NCBI GenBank assembly: GCA_964621345.1
Contig: CAZUON010000012.1
Location: 1 to 64,000 of the forward strand
Reading direction: 5' to 3'
DNA: 64,000 bases
Source of the DNA: Glaciecola sp964621345
GTDB taxonomy: Bacteria; Pseudomonadota; Gammaproteobacteria; Enterobacterales; Alteromonadaceae
Below the pieces are notes generated by a model that worked only from the letters and a program-made list of their open reading frames with translations, was not told the DNA's origin and ran no database searches. The translations under genes were made by a program, and so were the position numbers. This document shows positions 27,311 to 36,453 of this stretch, in pieces. The number at the start of each line of letters is the position of its first letter. The stretch's first letter is position 1.

Positions 27311-27856
27311 ATGCTTAAATCTCGTCATGTTCTATTGTCTTTTTGTATGGTTGCGTGTGGCTGTTTTGCCAACGCCGCTGATTTACCGGGCTTTGAAGAT
27401 GGGCCTGTTATAACAAACTATGGTAAACACGCACCAGTTGCATCTGCCACAGTTGATGAGTCTCACCGCTTCAAAGTCGCTTTTGATGTGGCTAAAGCGG
27501 CAGAGCCTGGTGAAGTAAATCGTAAATTCGACAGCTTGGCGCGCTTTATCAATATGCATGTAGCTGCGGGCGTTGCTAAAGAAAATATCGAACTGGCGTT
27601 AATTGTCCACGGTCGCGCATCTCTAGACCTGCTAGACGAAGTAACTTATACCCGTGTGCAAAGTGCAAGTAATGCAAACATCTCGCTGTTAAAAGAGCTT
27701 ATGGGAAATGGCGTAGACATTATATTGTGTGGACAAACTGCCGCCGCTTACTCAATCGCCCAGGATCAACTGATTGAAGGCGTTAGCATTGAGCTTTCAG
27801 CAATGACCGCTCACGCACTATTACAGCAACAAGGTTACACAGTGAACCCATTCTGA
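27311..27856 (+). CDS. periplasmic DsrE-like protein
   Basis: 181 residues with an N-terminal signal peptide (cleaved near CFANAAD, ~residue 23). The mature domain has a DsrE/DsrF-like alpha/beta fold: VAFDVAKAAEPGEVNRKFDSLARFINMHVAAG, then IELALIVHGRAS, then a single cysteine in GVDIILCGQTAAA. Cytoplasmic DsrE proteins carry sulfur as a persulfide on a cysteine. Here the cysteine is kept in the equivalent loop, but the protein is exported. It starts eight bases after the DUF1080 stop, so it is probably in the same operon; its link to glycoside oxidation is unexplained. Confidence 0.8.
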   Translation: MLKSRHVLLSFCMVACGCFANAADLPGFEDGPVITNYGKHAPVASATVDESHRFKVAFDVAKAAEPGEVNRKFDSLARFINMHVAAGVAKENIELALIVHGRASLDLLDEVTYTRVQSASNANISLLKELMGNGVDIILCGQTAAAYSIAQDQLIEGVSIELSAMTAHALLQQQGYTVNPF

Positions 27857-27928
27857 TGCTAGACTTAAGTTCTCAGGCCACCTTCGTATGCTCATAATGA
27901 GTCATATGTTCAGAATGAAAAGTACTTA

Positions 27929-29731
27929 ATGCGATCATCTCGGTTCCCCGTAAACGAAGAAACAAAATTTAACTGGCGCATTCTTAAAAAGCTATGGCCA
28001 TACTTAGCCGAATTTAAAGGCAGAGTATGGTTAGCGCTAAGCTGTTTAGTTGCTGCGAAAATTGCCAGTGTTACCCTACCCTTCATCCTCAAGCATATTG
28101 TCGATAACCTGAATATAGAAAGCGCCTCTGAACAAATCATGAGCGTCATCATCGCGCTTATTGTCGCCTACGGAGCGCTGCGCTTAGCCAACGTATTATT
28201 TGGTGAAATTCGCGACACGTTATTTGGCCGAGTCACCGAACGAGCTATGCGACGCTTGGGTTTGACCGTATTTGAACACCTACACCGACTCGACTTAGAC
28301 TTTCATTTGTCACGACAAACCGGTGGCTTATCGCGAGATATGGAGCGTGGTACCAGCGGTATCAGTTTTCTCATGCGTTTTATGGTCTTTAACATTGGTC
28401 CAACACTGCTAGAAATTACCATGGTAGTGGGCATTTTGTTTTATAACTATGGCTTTACCTTTGCCACCGTCATTTTGGCCGCGGTGGTGATCTACGTCGT
28501 TTTTTCTATGCGCGCCACCGACTGGCGAACCAAATATGTGAAAGAGCTAAACCAAGCCGATAATCAATCCAATACACGTGCCATCGACAGCCTGCTAAAT
28601 TTTGAAACCGTTAAATATTTCAATAACGAACAGTTTGAAGCTAAGCGCTACGACGTAGGCCTCGAAGCGTGGGAAATCGCTAGGCGCAAAAACCGTCTTT
28701 CGTTATTTGCCTTAAATGGCGGGCAAGCTTTTATTATCGCCTTTGCCATGACCTCAATGTTAGCCCTCGCCGCCTTTGAAGTAGCCGCAGGTAACATGAC
28801 TATTGGTGATTTTGTGCTGGTAAATGCTTTTACCATGCAAATATTTATGCCCCTTAACTTTTTAGGCTTTGTGTATCGAGAAATTAGAGGCTCGCTGACT
28901 AACATCGAGAACCTATTTATGTTGCTCGACCGTAAACCGCAAATTGTGGATGAAGAGGCGAGTGAAGCGCTCAAGGTAAATGAAGGGTCGATACGGTTTG
29001 AGAACGTTAGCTTTGCTTATAACCAAAAAAGACGCATCCTCAATACTATTAGCTTTTCGATTAAAGCGGGTAGTAAAGTTGCCGTGGTAGGCGAGAGTGG
29101 CTCGGGTAAATCCACCTTGGTAAAGCTTCTATTTCGATTTTATGAGTTAGATTCGGGCAATATATTTATCGATGAGCAAAACATAGGGAGCGTGACACAA
29201 GACTCTCTGCGCGCCAGTATCGGCATTGTGCCCCAAGACACCGTCTTATTTAACGACACCTTGTACGAAAATATCCGCTATGGCCGCCCGCAAGCAAGTG
29301 AACAAGACATTGCGGATGCTATAAAACTCGCACACCTTGATCAATTCATCGCCAAGCTACCCGACGGGCATGCCACACAAGTCGGTGAACGCGGGCTGAA
29401 ATTATCAGGGGGAGAAAAGCAACGTGTTGCTATTGCCAGAGCGATATTAAAACGCCCTCCGATTATGGTCTTCGACGAGGCAACATCCTCATTAGATTCA
29501 CAAAGTGAACAAAGTATATTGAGCGCCTTAAAGGAGCTGGCACAAGGACACACCAGCTTAATGATTGCTCACCGCCTATCGACCATTATTGATGCTGACC
29601 AAATACTGGTAATGCACCAGGGAAATATTGTGGAATCGGGTACTCATGAGAATTTGTTAGCCTCTGATGGGCACTATGCGAAGTTGTGGCAAGCACAGCA
29701 GAAAAAACAAAGCGCCAGTGCTAGCAAGTAG
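27929..29731 (+). CDS. Atm1/ABCB7-type ABC exporter, fused permease-ATPase
   Basis: 600 residues: six-helix ABC exporter domain (~25-315) followed by a nucleotide-binding domain (Walker A VVGESGSGKST; signature LSGGEKQRVAIARA; Walker B PPIMVFDEATSSLD; H-loop IAHRLSTI). The segments NFETVKYFNNEQFEAKRYD and RNKNRLS-like loop are typical of the Atm1/ABCB7/HMT1 subfamily, which exports glutathione-linked sulfur or metal species. It works as a homodimer in the inner membrane. Its last codons overlap the hairpin that terminates the convergent DAHP synthase gene. It begins 72 bases after the DsrE-like gene and could be read from the same promoter. Confidence 0.9.
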   Translation: MRSSRFPVNEETKFNWRILKKLWPYLAEFKGRVWLALSCLVAAKIASVTLPFILKHIVDNLNIESASEQIMSVIIALIVAYGALRLANVLFGEIRDTLFGRVTERAMRRLGLTVFEHLHRLDLDFHLSRQTGGLSRDMERGTSGISFLMRFMVFNIGPTLLEITMVVGILFYNYGFTFATVILAAVVIYVVFSMRATDWRTKYVKELNQADNQSNTRAIDSLLNFETVKYFNNEQFEAKRYDVGLEAWEIARRKNRLSLFALNGGQAFIIAFAMTSMLALAAFEVAAGNMTIGDFVLVNAFTMQIFMPLNFLGFVYREIRGSLTNIENLFMLLDRKPQIVDEEASEALKVNEGSIRFENVSFAYNQKRRILNTISFSIKAGSKVAVVGESGSGKSTLVKLLFRFYELDSGNIFIDEQNIGSVTQDSLRASIGIVPQDTVLFNDTLYENIRYGRPQASEQDIADAIKLAHLDQFIAKLPDGHATQVGERGLKLSGGEKQRVAIARAILKRPPIMVFDEATSSLDSQSEQSILSALKELAQGHTSLMIAHRLSTIIDADQILVMHQGNIVESGTHENLLASDGHYAKLWQAQQKKQSASASK

Positions 29732-29741
29732 CACTGACGCT
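29702..29741 (-). terminator. terminator for DAHP synthase gene, overlapping convergent ABC gene end
   Basis: On the minus strand AGCG-T-CAGTGCTA pairs with TAGCACTG-G-CGCT, followed by TTTGTTTTTTC. The hairpin arms include the last bases of the plus-strand ABC exporter gene, so the two genes share this end. Confidence 0.75.
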
Positions 29742-29767
29742 CTGGTTTAAGCTTTACCCAATTTGGC

Positions 29768-31117
29768 TTAACTTTTAGCTTGCTTCAAATGGTCTGCTAC
29801 TAAAAAGGCCATTTCCAATACTTGGTCAGCATTCAGGCGTGGGTCGCACTGGGTTTTGTAGGCTTGTGCCAAATCGTCATCGCTGATTTCATAGGCGCCA
29901 CCGGTGCATTCAGTAACATGTTGCCCCGTCATTTCTAGATGAATACCACCAGCATGTGTGCCTTCTGCTGCGTGCACATCAAAGAACTGTTTAATCTCTT
30001 TCAATATGGCATCAAAGTTACGGGTTTTGTAGCCGCTCGACGCTTTAAAGGTATTGCCATGCATGGGGTCAGAACTCCACACCACTTTGCGGCCTTCTTG
30101 TTTTACTCGGCGCAGTAAACGCGGTAGGTTTTGCGCTAAGTTGTCAGCTCCCATACGCGTGATTAAGGTTAATCGCCCGGCCTCATTGTTTGGGTTAAGC
30201 GCATCAATTAAAGAGATTAAGTCATCTTCTTGCATGCCCGGGCCGACTTTTACGCCAATTGGGTTATGTATGCCTTTAAAAAATTCTACATGAGCATGGT
30301 CTAACTGACGCGTACGCTCACCTATCCAAAGCATGTGCGCAGAGCAGTTGTACGGCTTGTCGGTTAGGGTATCGATGCGGGTTAGTGCTTGTTCATAGTT
30401 AAGCAAAAGGGCTTCGTGAGAAGTGTATAAGGCCGTTTCGTGCAGAGCGGCGGTATTTGCTCCGTTTAAACCAATTACATCCATAAAGCCTAAGGTATCT
30501 TCGATTCGGGTAGCTAAATCTTGATAACGGTTTTTAAGTGGATTATTTTCAAGAAAAGCCATATTCCAGCGATTAACCTGATGCAAATCAGCTAAACCAC
30601 CTTGAGCAAATGCGCGCAGCAAATTAAGGGTAGACGCACTACGATGATAAGCATCTAGCATGCGCTTAGGATCAGGCTCACGGGCTTGCTCGGTAAATTC
30701 AAAGCTATTGATGATATCGCCTCTATAAGAAGGCAGGCTCACACCGTTAATGGTCTCAAAATCGCCTGAGCGCGGTTTTGCATACTGCCCCGCCATGCGC
30801 GCCACCTTGGTAACTGGACAACGACCCGCAAAAGTCAGTACCACCGCCATTTGCAATATTACTTTAAATGTATCGCGAATTTTAGGTGCGTTAAACTCAT
30901 CAAAAGATTCAGCACAATCGCCGCCTTGCAACAAAAAGCCCTTACCCTCACACACTTCGCCAAGTTGCTTGTATAACTGGCGCGTTTCTTCGGCAAACAC
31001 CAACGGCGGATAACTCGCTATTTTAGCTTCTGCATCTTTTAGGGCGTGTTGATCTTTATAAGTAGGTTGTTGCAAAATTGGCTTGTTGCGCCAACTATCT
31101 ATTGTCCACTGACTCAC
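29768..31117 (-). CDS. class II (plant-type) DAHP synthase
   Basis: 449 residues, usual for class II 3-deoxy-7-phosphoheptulonate synthase. Recognisable segments: WTIDSWRNKPILQQPTY at the N terminus, GFLLQGGDCAESFDEF, AGQYAKPRSGDFE, MLWIGERTRQLDHAHVEF, RKVVWSSDPMHGNTFK, and THAGGIHLEMTGQHVTECTGG. It condenses phosphoenolpyruvate with erythrose 4-phosphate, the first step of the shikimate pathway, in the cytoplasm. The start is GTG at 31117 with AAGGAAAAGCA upstream. No other aromatic genes are adjacent. Class II enzymes are often linked to secondary metabolism but also serve primary aromatic synthesis in marine gammaproteobacteria. Confidence 0.95.
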   Translation of the reverse strand: MSQWTIDSWRNKPILQQPTYKDQHALKDAEAKIASYPPLVFAEETRQLYKQLGEVCEGKGFLLQGGDCAESFDEFNAPKIRDTFKVILQMAVVLTFAGRCPVTKVARMAGQYAKPRSGDFETINGVSLPSYRGDIINSFEFTEQAREPDPKRMLDAYHRSASTLNLLRAFAQGGLADLHQVNRWNMAFLENNPLKNRYQDLATRIEDTLGFMDVIGLNGANTAALHETALYTSHEALLLNYEQALTRIDTLTDKPYNCSAHMLWIGERTRQLDHAHVEFFKGIHNPIGVKVGPGMQEDDLISLIDALNPNNEAGRLTLITRMGADNLAQNLPRLLRRVKQEGRKVVWSSDPMHGNTFKASSGYKTRNFDAILKEIKQFFDVHAAEGTHAGGIHLEMTGQHVTECTGGAYEISDDDLAQAYKTQCDPRLNADQVLEMAFLVADHLKQAKS

Positions 31118-31341
31118 TGCTTTTCCTTTTTTTGACTGATTTTTTGCTCTGATATTTTGCTATAAAACGCGTATACAATAATGGCATATAAGTAACCCGA
31201 AGCAATATGCTCATTACGCAAACAATATCTTTGAAAGAACGACTAGTTAGCATATCACAATCGCAAGGGGGCAACATGTGTTTGCGATTGATACTTGAAA
31301 TTTATCAAGATAAGTTTTGGAATAAAAGCGAGGCCAAAAAC

Positions 31342-32091
31342 TTAACTTATTTTATTTTTTGCCAGGTAATATCCGGCACTCTGTTGCTCCCGAGGTATCA
31401 CTATGAACGCTTGATCATACAACGACCCTAGACTGTCTTTGTTAATCACCTCTGTTGCTGAGCCTTGTGCTAATAGCTGAGCATGTTTCAAAAAGGCTAC
31501 ATGAGTACTGTATTGTGCGCTTTGATTAATATCGTGGTGGCTCATCACAATAATGTTACCCATGTTTTGGAGCAGACGAATTAAATCTAAGGTCGTTACT
31601 TGATGGCGTATATCCATTTGTTGCAGGGGTTCATCAAGCAGTATTAGAGCATTACCCTTTGTTATTGCCTGCCATATTTGCATGAAATTACGTGCCAAAT
31701 GCACACGCTGTTTTTCACCGCCTGAGAGTGACTCAAAGGCCTTATTCAATAGAGGTTTTATCTCTAGACTCTTTTCAAGCAGTTCAGGGATATCCCGTGA
31801 ACGGGTAAAAAAATAAAGCGTTTCGGCCACACTAATCGCAAACTCTGTACGGTAAGACTGCGTAACTAGACAACGGCGGCTCGCCAAGGCATTTAAGCCA
31901 ATATCACCTAACGCACGATTATCTAACAAAACACTGCCTGAGGAAGGCGAAATCACACCGGCAACTAAACTGAGTAAAGTGCTCTTCCCTGCTCCATTGG
32001 GGCCTAACAGCGTCCACCATTGGCCCCTATCACAACGTAAAGAAACGTCTAATAAACGGGGGGAGAGTGTGAGTGCATTGAGCTCTAGCAA
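31342..32091 (-). CDS. btuD: BtuD-like ABC ATPase (cobalamin or siderophore import)
   Basis: 249 residues from the TTG at 32091, preferred because AAGGA lies seven bases upstream; the frame opens at GTG 32148 without such a site. Walker A LLGPNGAGKST, signature LSGGEKQRVHLARNF, Walker B LILLDEPLQQMD, H-loop VMSHHDINQS. Sequence flavour and size fit BtuD/FecE-type importers. Its permease partner is the BtuC-like gene at 33756, but the two are separated by glycerol kinase on the opposite strand. No binding protein (btuF) or receptor (btuB) is seen in the window. B12 is the best guess; heme or siderophore cannot be excluded. Confidence 0.8.
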   Translation of the reverse strand: MLELNALTLSPRLLDVSLRCDRGQWWTLLGPNGAGKSTLLSLVAGVISPSSGSVLLDNRALGDIGLNALASRRCLVTQSYRTEFAISVAETLYFFTRSRDIPELLEKSLEIKPLLNKAFESLSGGEKQRVHLARNFMQIWQAITKGNALILLDEPLQQMDIRHQVTTLDLIRLLQNMGNIIVMSHHDINQSAQYSTHVAFLKHAQLLAQGSATEVINKDSLGSLYDQAFIVIPREQQSAGYYLAKNKIS

Positions 32092-32246
32092 GACTTTTCC
32101 TTTTGCTATCGTATGTTGCAATTGTATGCCGTATTTTCGGCTCACCACTCAAGCTTGTGTGAGCAGTGATTTCATATTTGCGTAGATTAACAACAAGCGC
32201 AAACTATGTCATTATTCATGCATCAAGGACCTATAAGAATACTACT

Positions 32247-33743
32247 ATGCAAAACACAGATATTGGCATTTTGTCGATAGATCAAGGAACCACATCAAGC
32301 CGCGCTATCGTATTTTTAAAAGACGGAACACAAGTGGCAAGTGCACAGCAAGAATTTACACAATATTACCCTAATAATGGTTGGGTTGAACACGACCCTG
32401 AAGAGATTTGGCAAACCGCACTAGCCGTTAGCAAAGAAGCCATCGCCTTCGCCGAGAAAAAGGGGGTCAGTGTAAAATGCATAGGTATTACCAATCAGCG
32501 CGAAACCACCTTGGTATGGAACAAAAAAACTGGCAAAGCGGTTTATAACGCTATTGTATGGCAAGACCGCCGCACAGCCGATACTTGCAAAGCTTTATCT
32601 GAACATCTTACGCTTGTACGCGATAAAACCGGGCTACTATTAGACCCTTATTTTTCAGCCACTAAAATAGCTTGGATACTCGATGAAGTATCGGGTGCTA
32701 GAGAGTTGGCAGTAAAGGGAGATTTAGCTTTTGGAACGGTAGATAGCTTTTTAGTATGGCGCTTAACTAATGGCCTATCGCATGTTACCGACGCCACAAA
32801 TGCATCTCGCACAAACCTATATAATATTCATAACGGCGAATGGGATGACGAACTACTTAAGCTATTTAATGTGCCACGTGCGGTGTTACCTGAAGTCAAA
32901 AATTCCTCCGACGATTTTGGTATAAGCGATGCTGACGTGTTAGGACAAGCCCTGCCCATTACAGGCATTGCAGGCGACCAACAAGCAGCGCTGTTTGGGC
33001 AATGTTGTTTTGATGCAGGAGAGCTTAAGTCAACATACGGTACCGGTTGTTTTGCACTGCTCAACACTGGCAATAAAGCGGTGAGCTCTAACAGTCAGTT
33101 ATTAACAACGGTGGCTTATCAGCTAAATGGTGAAAGCACTTATGCACTTGAGGGAGCAATTTTTACCGCGGGCGCCAATATACAATGGTTACGAGATGGT
33201 ATTCGAGTAATAGAGCATGCAAAGCAAACTAAAGCCTTAGCTGAAACCTTGTCCTACGATCATGGCGTATTTATGGTTCCTGGATTTGCTGGCTTAGGAG
33301 CGCCTCACTGGGACCCAAATGCCCGCGCAAGTCTATTTGGCATGACCCGCGACACCAGCTCAGCGCACTTTGCTCGAGCAGGACTTGAAGCGGTATGTTA
33401 TCAGACTTACGATTTACTAAATGCAATGCATAGCGATGGCATGGAATCGACCAGTGTATGGGTCGACGGTGGCATGGTAGGTAACGATTGGTTATGTCAG
33501 TTCTTAGCCGATATTCTAGACGTACAAGTTCAGCGCCCTACCACTATGGAGTCCACCGCCTTAGGCGCTGCTTACTTGGCAGGTTTACATGTGGGGATAT
33601 ATGAAAGCTTAGAAGATATTGCGTCACATAAACACGTGGAAAAACAATTTACGCCGCATTTAGATGCTAACATTCGTAAAAGTTTGCTCGCAAAATGGGA
33701 AAAAGCGGTGGAAGCAACCTTGGCCTTTAGTCATACGCCCTAA
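32247..33743 (+). CDS. glpK: glycerol kinase
   Basis: 498 residues from the ATG at 32247, matching the ~500 of GlpK; the upstream in-frame extension is not coding-like. FGGY kinase features: GILSIDQGTTSSRAIVF phosphate-1 motif, YYPNNGWVEHDPEEIW, NQRETTLVWNKKTG, ITGIAGDQQAALFGQ, STYGTGCFALLNTG and the C-terminal VDGGMVGNDWLCQFLADI. It phosphorylates glycerol to glycerol 3-phosphate. It stands alone, without glpF, glpD or glpR, and sits between the btuC-like and btuD-like genes on the opposite strand. Confidence 0.96.
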   Translation: MQNTDIGILSIDQGTTSSRAIVFLKDGTQVASAQQEFTQYYPNNGWVEHDPEEIWQTALAVSKEAIAFAEKKGVSVKCIGITNQRETTLVWNKKTGKAVYNAIVWQDRRTADTCKALSEHLTLVRDKTGLLLDPYFSATKIAWILDEVSGARELAVKGDLAFGTVDSFLVWRLTNGLSHVTDATNASRTNLYNIHNGEWDDELLKLFNVPRAVLPEVKNSSDDFGISDADVLGQALPITGIAGDQQAALFGQCCFDAGELKSTYGTGCFALLNTGNKAVSSNSQLLTTVAYQLNGESTYALEGAIFTAGANIQWLRDGIRVIEHAKQTKALAETLSYDHGVFMVPGFAGLGAPHWDPNARASLFGMTRDTSSAHFARAGLEAVCYQTYDLLNAMHSDGMESTSVWVDGGMVGNDWLCQFLADILDVQVQRPTTMESTALGAAYLAGLHVGIYESLEDIASHKHVEKQFTPHLDANIRKSLLAKWEKAVEATLAFSHTP

Positions 33744-33755
33744 ACTGAGCTATAA

Positions 33756-34739
33756 CTAGCCGTGCACTTGCTTTTTTAGCATCACGTAAATAAACAAAGG
33801 AGCACCAATGCTTGCCGTTAGCATAGATATCGGCAAGCTAATATTACTCAAATGAGTGTTGATTAACGCACAAAGCACCATCACCGCAGCGCCCATAATC
33901 GCGCATAACGGAACAACTAAACGATTATTATTGCCGTAGATGCGGCGCACAAAATGCGGTACCAAAAGACCTAAAAACGCGATAGACCCGGCAATAGATA
34001 CGCTAACTCCGACTAAAATTGAAGTAAGTAACAGCAACTTAGTTTGAAAACCCTTTGTGCTCACCCCAGCAAGTTGTGCACTTTGCTCCCCTAAATACAG
34101 CAGATTTAATTTACTCAACTGTGTAAACAAAAAGGCCAAAGATATGGCTGCAATTGGAAGCGCAACAGACAGGCTACTCCACTGCGTATTATTAAAACTC
34201 CCCATTAACCAAAACGTGAGATTTTGCAGCTGATTTGCTGGTGCTATTAAAAACATCCAACCAATTATTGCACTACACAAAGTAGAAATAGCGATTCCCG
34301 CTAATATGACCGCGCTCACAGCACCGCCCATCCATTTGGCCATAGCAAAAATTAATACGCTACTTGAAAATGCACCGATAAAACATAATAGCGGTAGAAC
34401 GTTTATCCCATGGCGACTTAAAGTATCGAGCCCCACGCTCATACCAATGGGTGTACCCGCAAGCAAAATAAAAGCCGCAGCCATTAATGAGGCACCACTA
34501 CTGATCCCAATGATACCCGGATCAGCTAACGGATTGTGCAAAAGTACTTGTAAACAAGCAGATGCCGCAGCAATACTCGCGCCGACCAAAATAGCAGTTA
34601 ACAGCACCGGTAGCTTTAACTGCCAAAGAATATGAAGCTCTAAATCGTTAAAATAAAACGAGGGAGGAATCAAGAACAGCACACACAACAGGAGTAGGCC
34701 GAGCCCATAGGCCATCATCAGTTTTGTGCTATTTAGCAA
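33756..34739 (-). CDS. btuC: BtuC-like FecCD-family ABC permease
   Basis: 327 residues with about ten transmembrane helices; FecCD/BtuC family. Recognisable: LKLPVLLTAILVGASIAAASACLQVLLHNPLADPGIIGISSGAS, and the C-terminal GSIAFLGLLVPHFVRRIYG with the ATPase-coupling region, then SISLPISMLTASIGAPLFIYVMLKK. The length equals E. coli BtuC (326). The first codon is TTG at 34739, two bases after the phosphatase stop; ATG at 34718 is an alternative. The cognate ATPase is probably the btuD-like gene 1.7 kb downstream beyond glpK. The substrate, B12 versus a siderophore, is unproven. Confidence 0.85.
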   Translation of the reverse strand: MLNSTKLMMAYGLGLLLLCVLFLIPPSFYFNDLELHILWQLKLPVLLTAILVGASIAAASACLQVLLHNPLADPGIIGISSGASLMAAAFILLAGTPIGMSVGLDTLSRHGINVLPLLCFIGAFSSSVLIFAMAKWMGGAVSAVILAGIAISTLCSAIIGWMFLIAPANQLQNLTFWLMGSFNNTQWSSLSVALPIAAISLAFLFTQLSKLNLLYLGEQSAQLAGVSTKGFQTKLLLLTSILVGVSVSIAGSIAFLGLLVPHFVRRIYGNNNRLVVPLCAIMGAAVMVLCALINTHLSNISLPISMLTASIGAPLFIYVMLKKQVHG

Positions 34740-34740
34740 A

Positions 34741-35211
34741 TTATTTGACCATTTTTAAAAGCAAGCCATCAGCGGCTTTTTCAATTAAATCGAGCACTAA
34801 TTCAAAGCCCTTCATACCCGAATAATAGGGGTCTGGAACCTCATCAAATTCGCTATCGCAATGCGACATAAACAAGCTAATTTTATGCTGTAACTCTTCA
34901 GGGCATTTACGTTTTAAATCACGTACGTTGGCGTGATCCATGGCAACAATGTAATCAAATTTATCAAAGTCGCTCTCGGTTACCTTACGACATTTTAGTT
35001 TTGACAAATTATAGCCGCGCTTACTCGCCACTTGTTGCGCACGTTTATCTGGGGCAACGCCGTCTTTGTAACCCGAGGTACCTGCTGAGTCGATATCAAC
35101 GTTTACACCGCCTTTTAATGCCTTTTCGCGAAATACGCCTTCAGCGGTCGGCGAGCGACAAATATTGCCTAAGCAAACAAATAAAACGTTGGGACTTTGA
35201 TTACTTTCCAC
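34741..35211 (-). CDS. low-molecular-weight protein-tyrosine phosphatase
   Basis: 156 residues, the standard size. P-loop CLGNICRSP at residues ~13-21 (CX5R signature with catalytic cysteine) and the general-acid region EVPDPYYSGMKGFELVLDLIE. The ATG has AGGATG upstream. Enzymes of this type dephosphorylate tyrosine on bacterial proteins, often polysaccharide-export kinases, but no kinase or capsule gene is adjacent. The stop lies two bases before the btuC-like start, so the two genes are probably co-transcribed, perhaps by chance of position. Confidence 0.93.
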   Translation of the reverse strand: MESNQSPNVLFVCLGNICRSPTAEGVFREKALKGGVNVDIDSAGTSGYKDGVAPDKRAQQVASKRGYNLSKLKCRKVTESDFDKFDYIVAMDHANVRDLKRKCPEELQHKISLFMSHCDSEFDEVPDPYYSGMKGFELVLDLIEKAADGLLLKMVK

Positions 35212-35260
35212 ATTACATCCTAGTAGTGTTTATGCTGTGCAAATTATATGCGAACAGAAC

Positions 35261-35545
35261 TTACGATGCATCCGTTTTATGTGTTTTCATGCTCTGCTCG
35301 AGGGTATCATGCTCCTGCTCTCTTTTTACCAATAAAAAGGTCAAAAACATTTTAGTTGGCAAAGACATGATCATACCCACAGCTACCAAACAGGCTGAAA
35401 TTAAAATACCGGTCACGCCCATTTCTTCAATTGTTTGGTTAAACATATGAAAGTAAACACCCAACAAAATTAAACAAATGCCGCAGCTCATTATAATTTT
35501 GAGTATGCGGATAATATTAGCATCGGAGATAGTCTGATTATCCAT
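35261..35545 (-). CDS. small two-helix membrane protein
   Basis: 94 residues from the ATG at 35545 (MDNQTISD), preferred over the upstream ATG at 35569 because an AAAGGCGGG stretch lies before it. Two transmembrane helices (ILKIIMSCGICLILLGVYFHMF and GVTGILISACLVAVGMIMSL), then a charged C-terminal tail. No family recognised. It lies 49 bases upstream of the phosphatase on the same strand and could lead that operon. Function unknown. Confidence 0.65.
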   Translation of the reverse strand: MDNQTISDANIIRILKIIMSCGICLILLGVYFHMFNQTIEEMGVTGILISACLVAVGMIMSLPTKMFLTFLLVKREQEHDTLEQSMKTHKTDAS

Positions 35546-35709
35546 TAGTCCCGCCTTTGTAATAAGCATTCATGTAAGGGTTTTGTCCCTACAAAGACTA
35601 ACGAATTAATTCTTTAATAATCTTGATATACATCATAAAAGCGCAGTATAAGTTACGCTATTAGCATTTTGCGATACTCAAAACCTCATAATGGCTTCGT
35701 CACAAATCA

Positions 35710-36393
35710 TTATAAAAATACGCTATCGAATGCGGCTGTAGTATTGAGTTTTGCAGGCGACGCTTCGTTTGCATATTTAACCTCTGCCAACATAGGCGCG
35801 GGCAACAATTTTTGTAATGATGCTAAATTTTCATCGTAATAGGGCATGTTAGGGCTAAGCTGATTTGCGACCCAGCCCACGCAATCTAGCTGATCGTTCT
35901 CAATAGCTTGTAAGGTAAGTAAGGCATGATTTAGACACCCTAAGCGCATACCAACAACCACTATCACCGGCATTTGATTCTGAATCACAAAGTCAGATAA
36001 ATACTGACCTTTATTATTAATTGGTAACCGCCAACCGCCAGCGCCCTCAACGAGCAATATATCTGCGTGATACGCTTTAATACGCTCATAGTGATTTTGT
36101 AATTCAGGTAAGCTAATGCTCTGGCCTTGCTCCTCAGCCGCAATATGCGGTGCAATAGCTGCCTCATAAGCAATAGGATTGATGTGTTCATAGCTTGCGT
36201 CAACCGAGCTAGCGGCCTGTAATATTAAGGCATCTTCATTTCGAAGCCCGTCATTGGTTAGCTCGCATCCAGCAGAAATAGGTTTAAAGCCTAAACTCGA
36301 CTGCTTATTCTGTGTAACGCTCTCTAGCAAAAGCTTACTCACAAAGGTTTTACCTACGTCGGTATCCGTGCCGCTGACAAATAAATTTTTCAT
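35710..36393 (-). CDS. bioD: dethiobiotin synthetase
   Basis: 227 residues. P-loop FVSGTDTDVGKTFVSKLL at the N terminus, KPISAGCE, and LLVEGAGGWRLPIN with the catalytic and nucleotide-binding residues. It carboxylates 7,8-diaminopelargonate with CO2 and ATP to form dethiobiotin. It is the last gene of the bioBFCD operon, 60 bases after bioC. Confidence 0.96.
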   Translation of the reverse strand: MKNLFVSGTDTDVGKTFVSKLLLESVTQNKQSSLGFKPISAGCELTNDGLRNEDALILQAASSVDASYEHINPIAYEAAIAPHIAAEEQGQSISLPELQNHYERIKAYHADILLVEGAGGWRLPINNKGQYLSDFVIQNQMPVIVVVGMRLGCLNHALLTLQAIENDQLDCVGWVANQLSPNMPYYDENLASLQKLLPAPMLAEVKYANEASPAKLNTTAAFDSVFL

Positions 36394-36453
36394 TCAAAGT
36401 CTCGCTGAAAGTGTTTATTAAAAAAATACGGTAGCGTGTTTAAGTTCATTTAC

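Noticed and set aside
32149..33755. glpK as part of a mobile element
   Set aside because: I saw no inverted repeats, target duplication, transposase or integrase at either junction, so only a rearrangement is suggested.
34740..35700. Cobalamin riboswitch upstream of the phosphatase-btuC transcript
   Set aside because: I looked for a B12-box-like GCCACTG element and a long structured leader and found neither in the short spacers.
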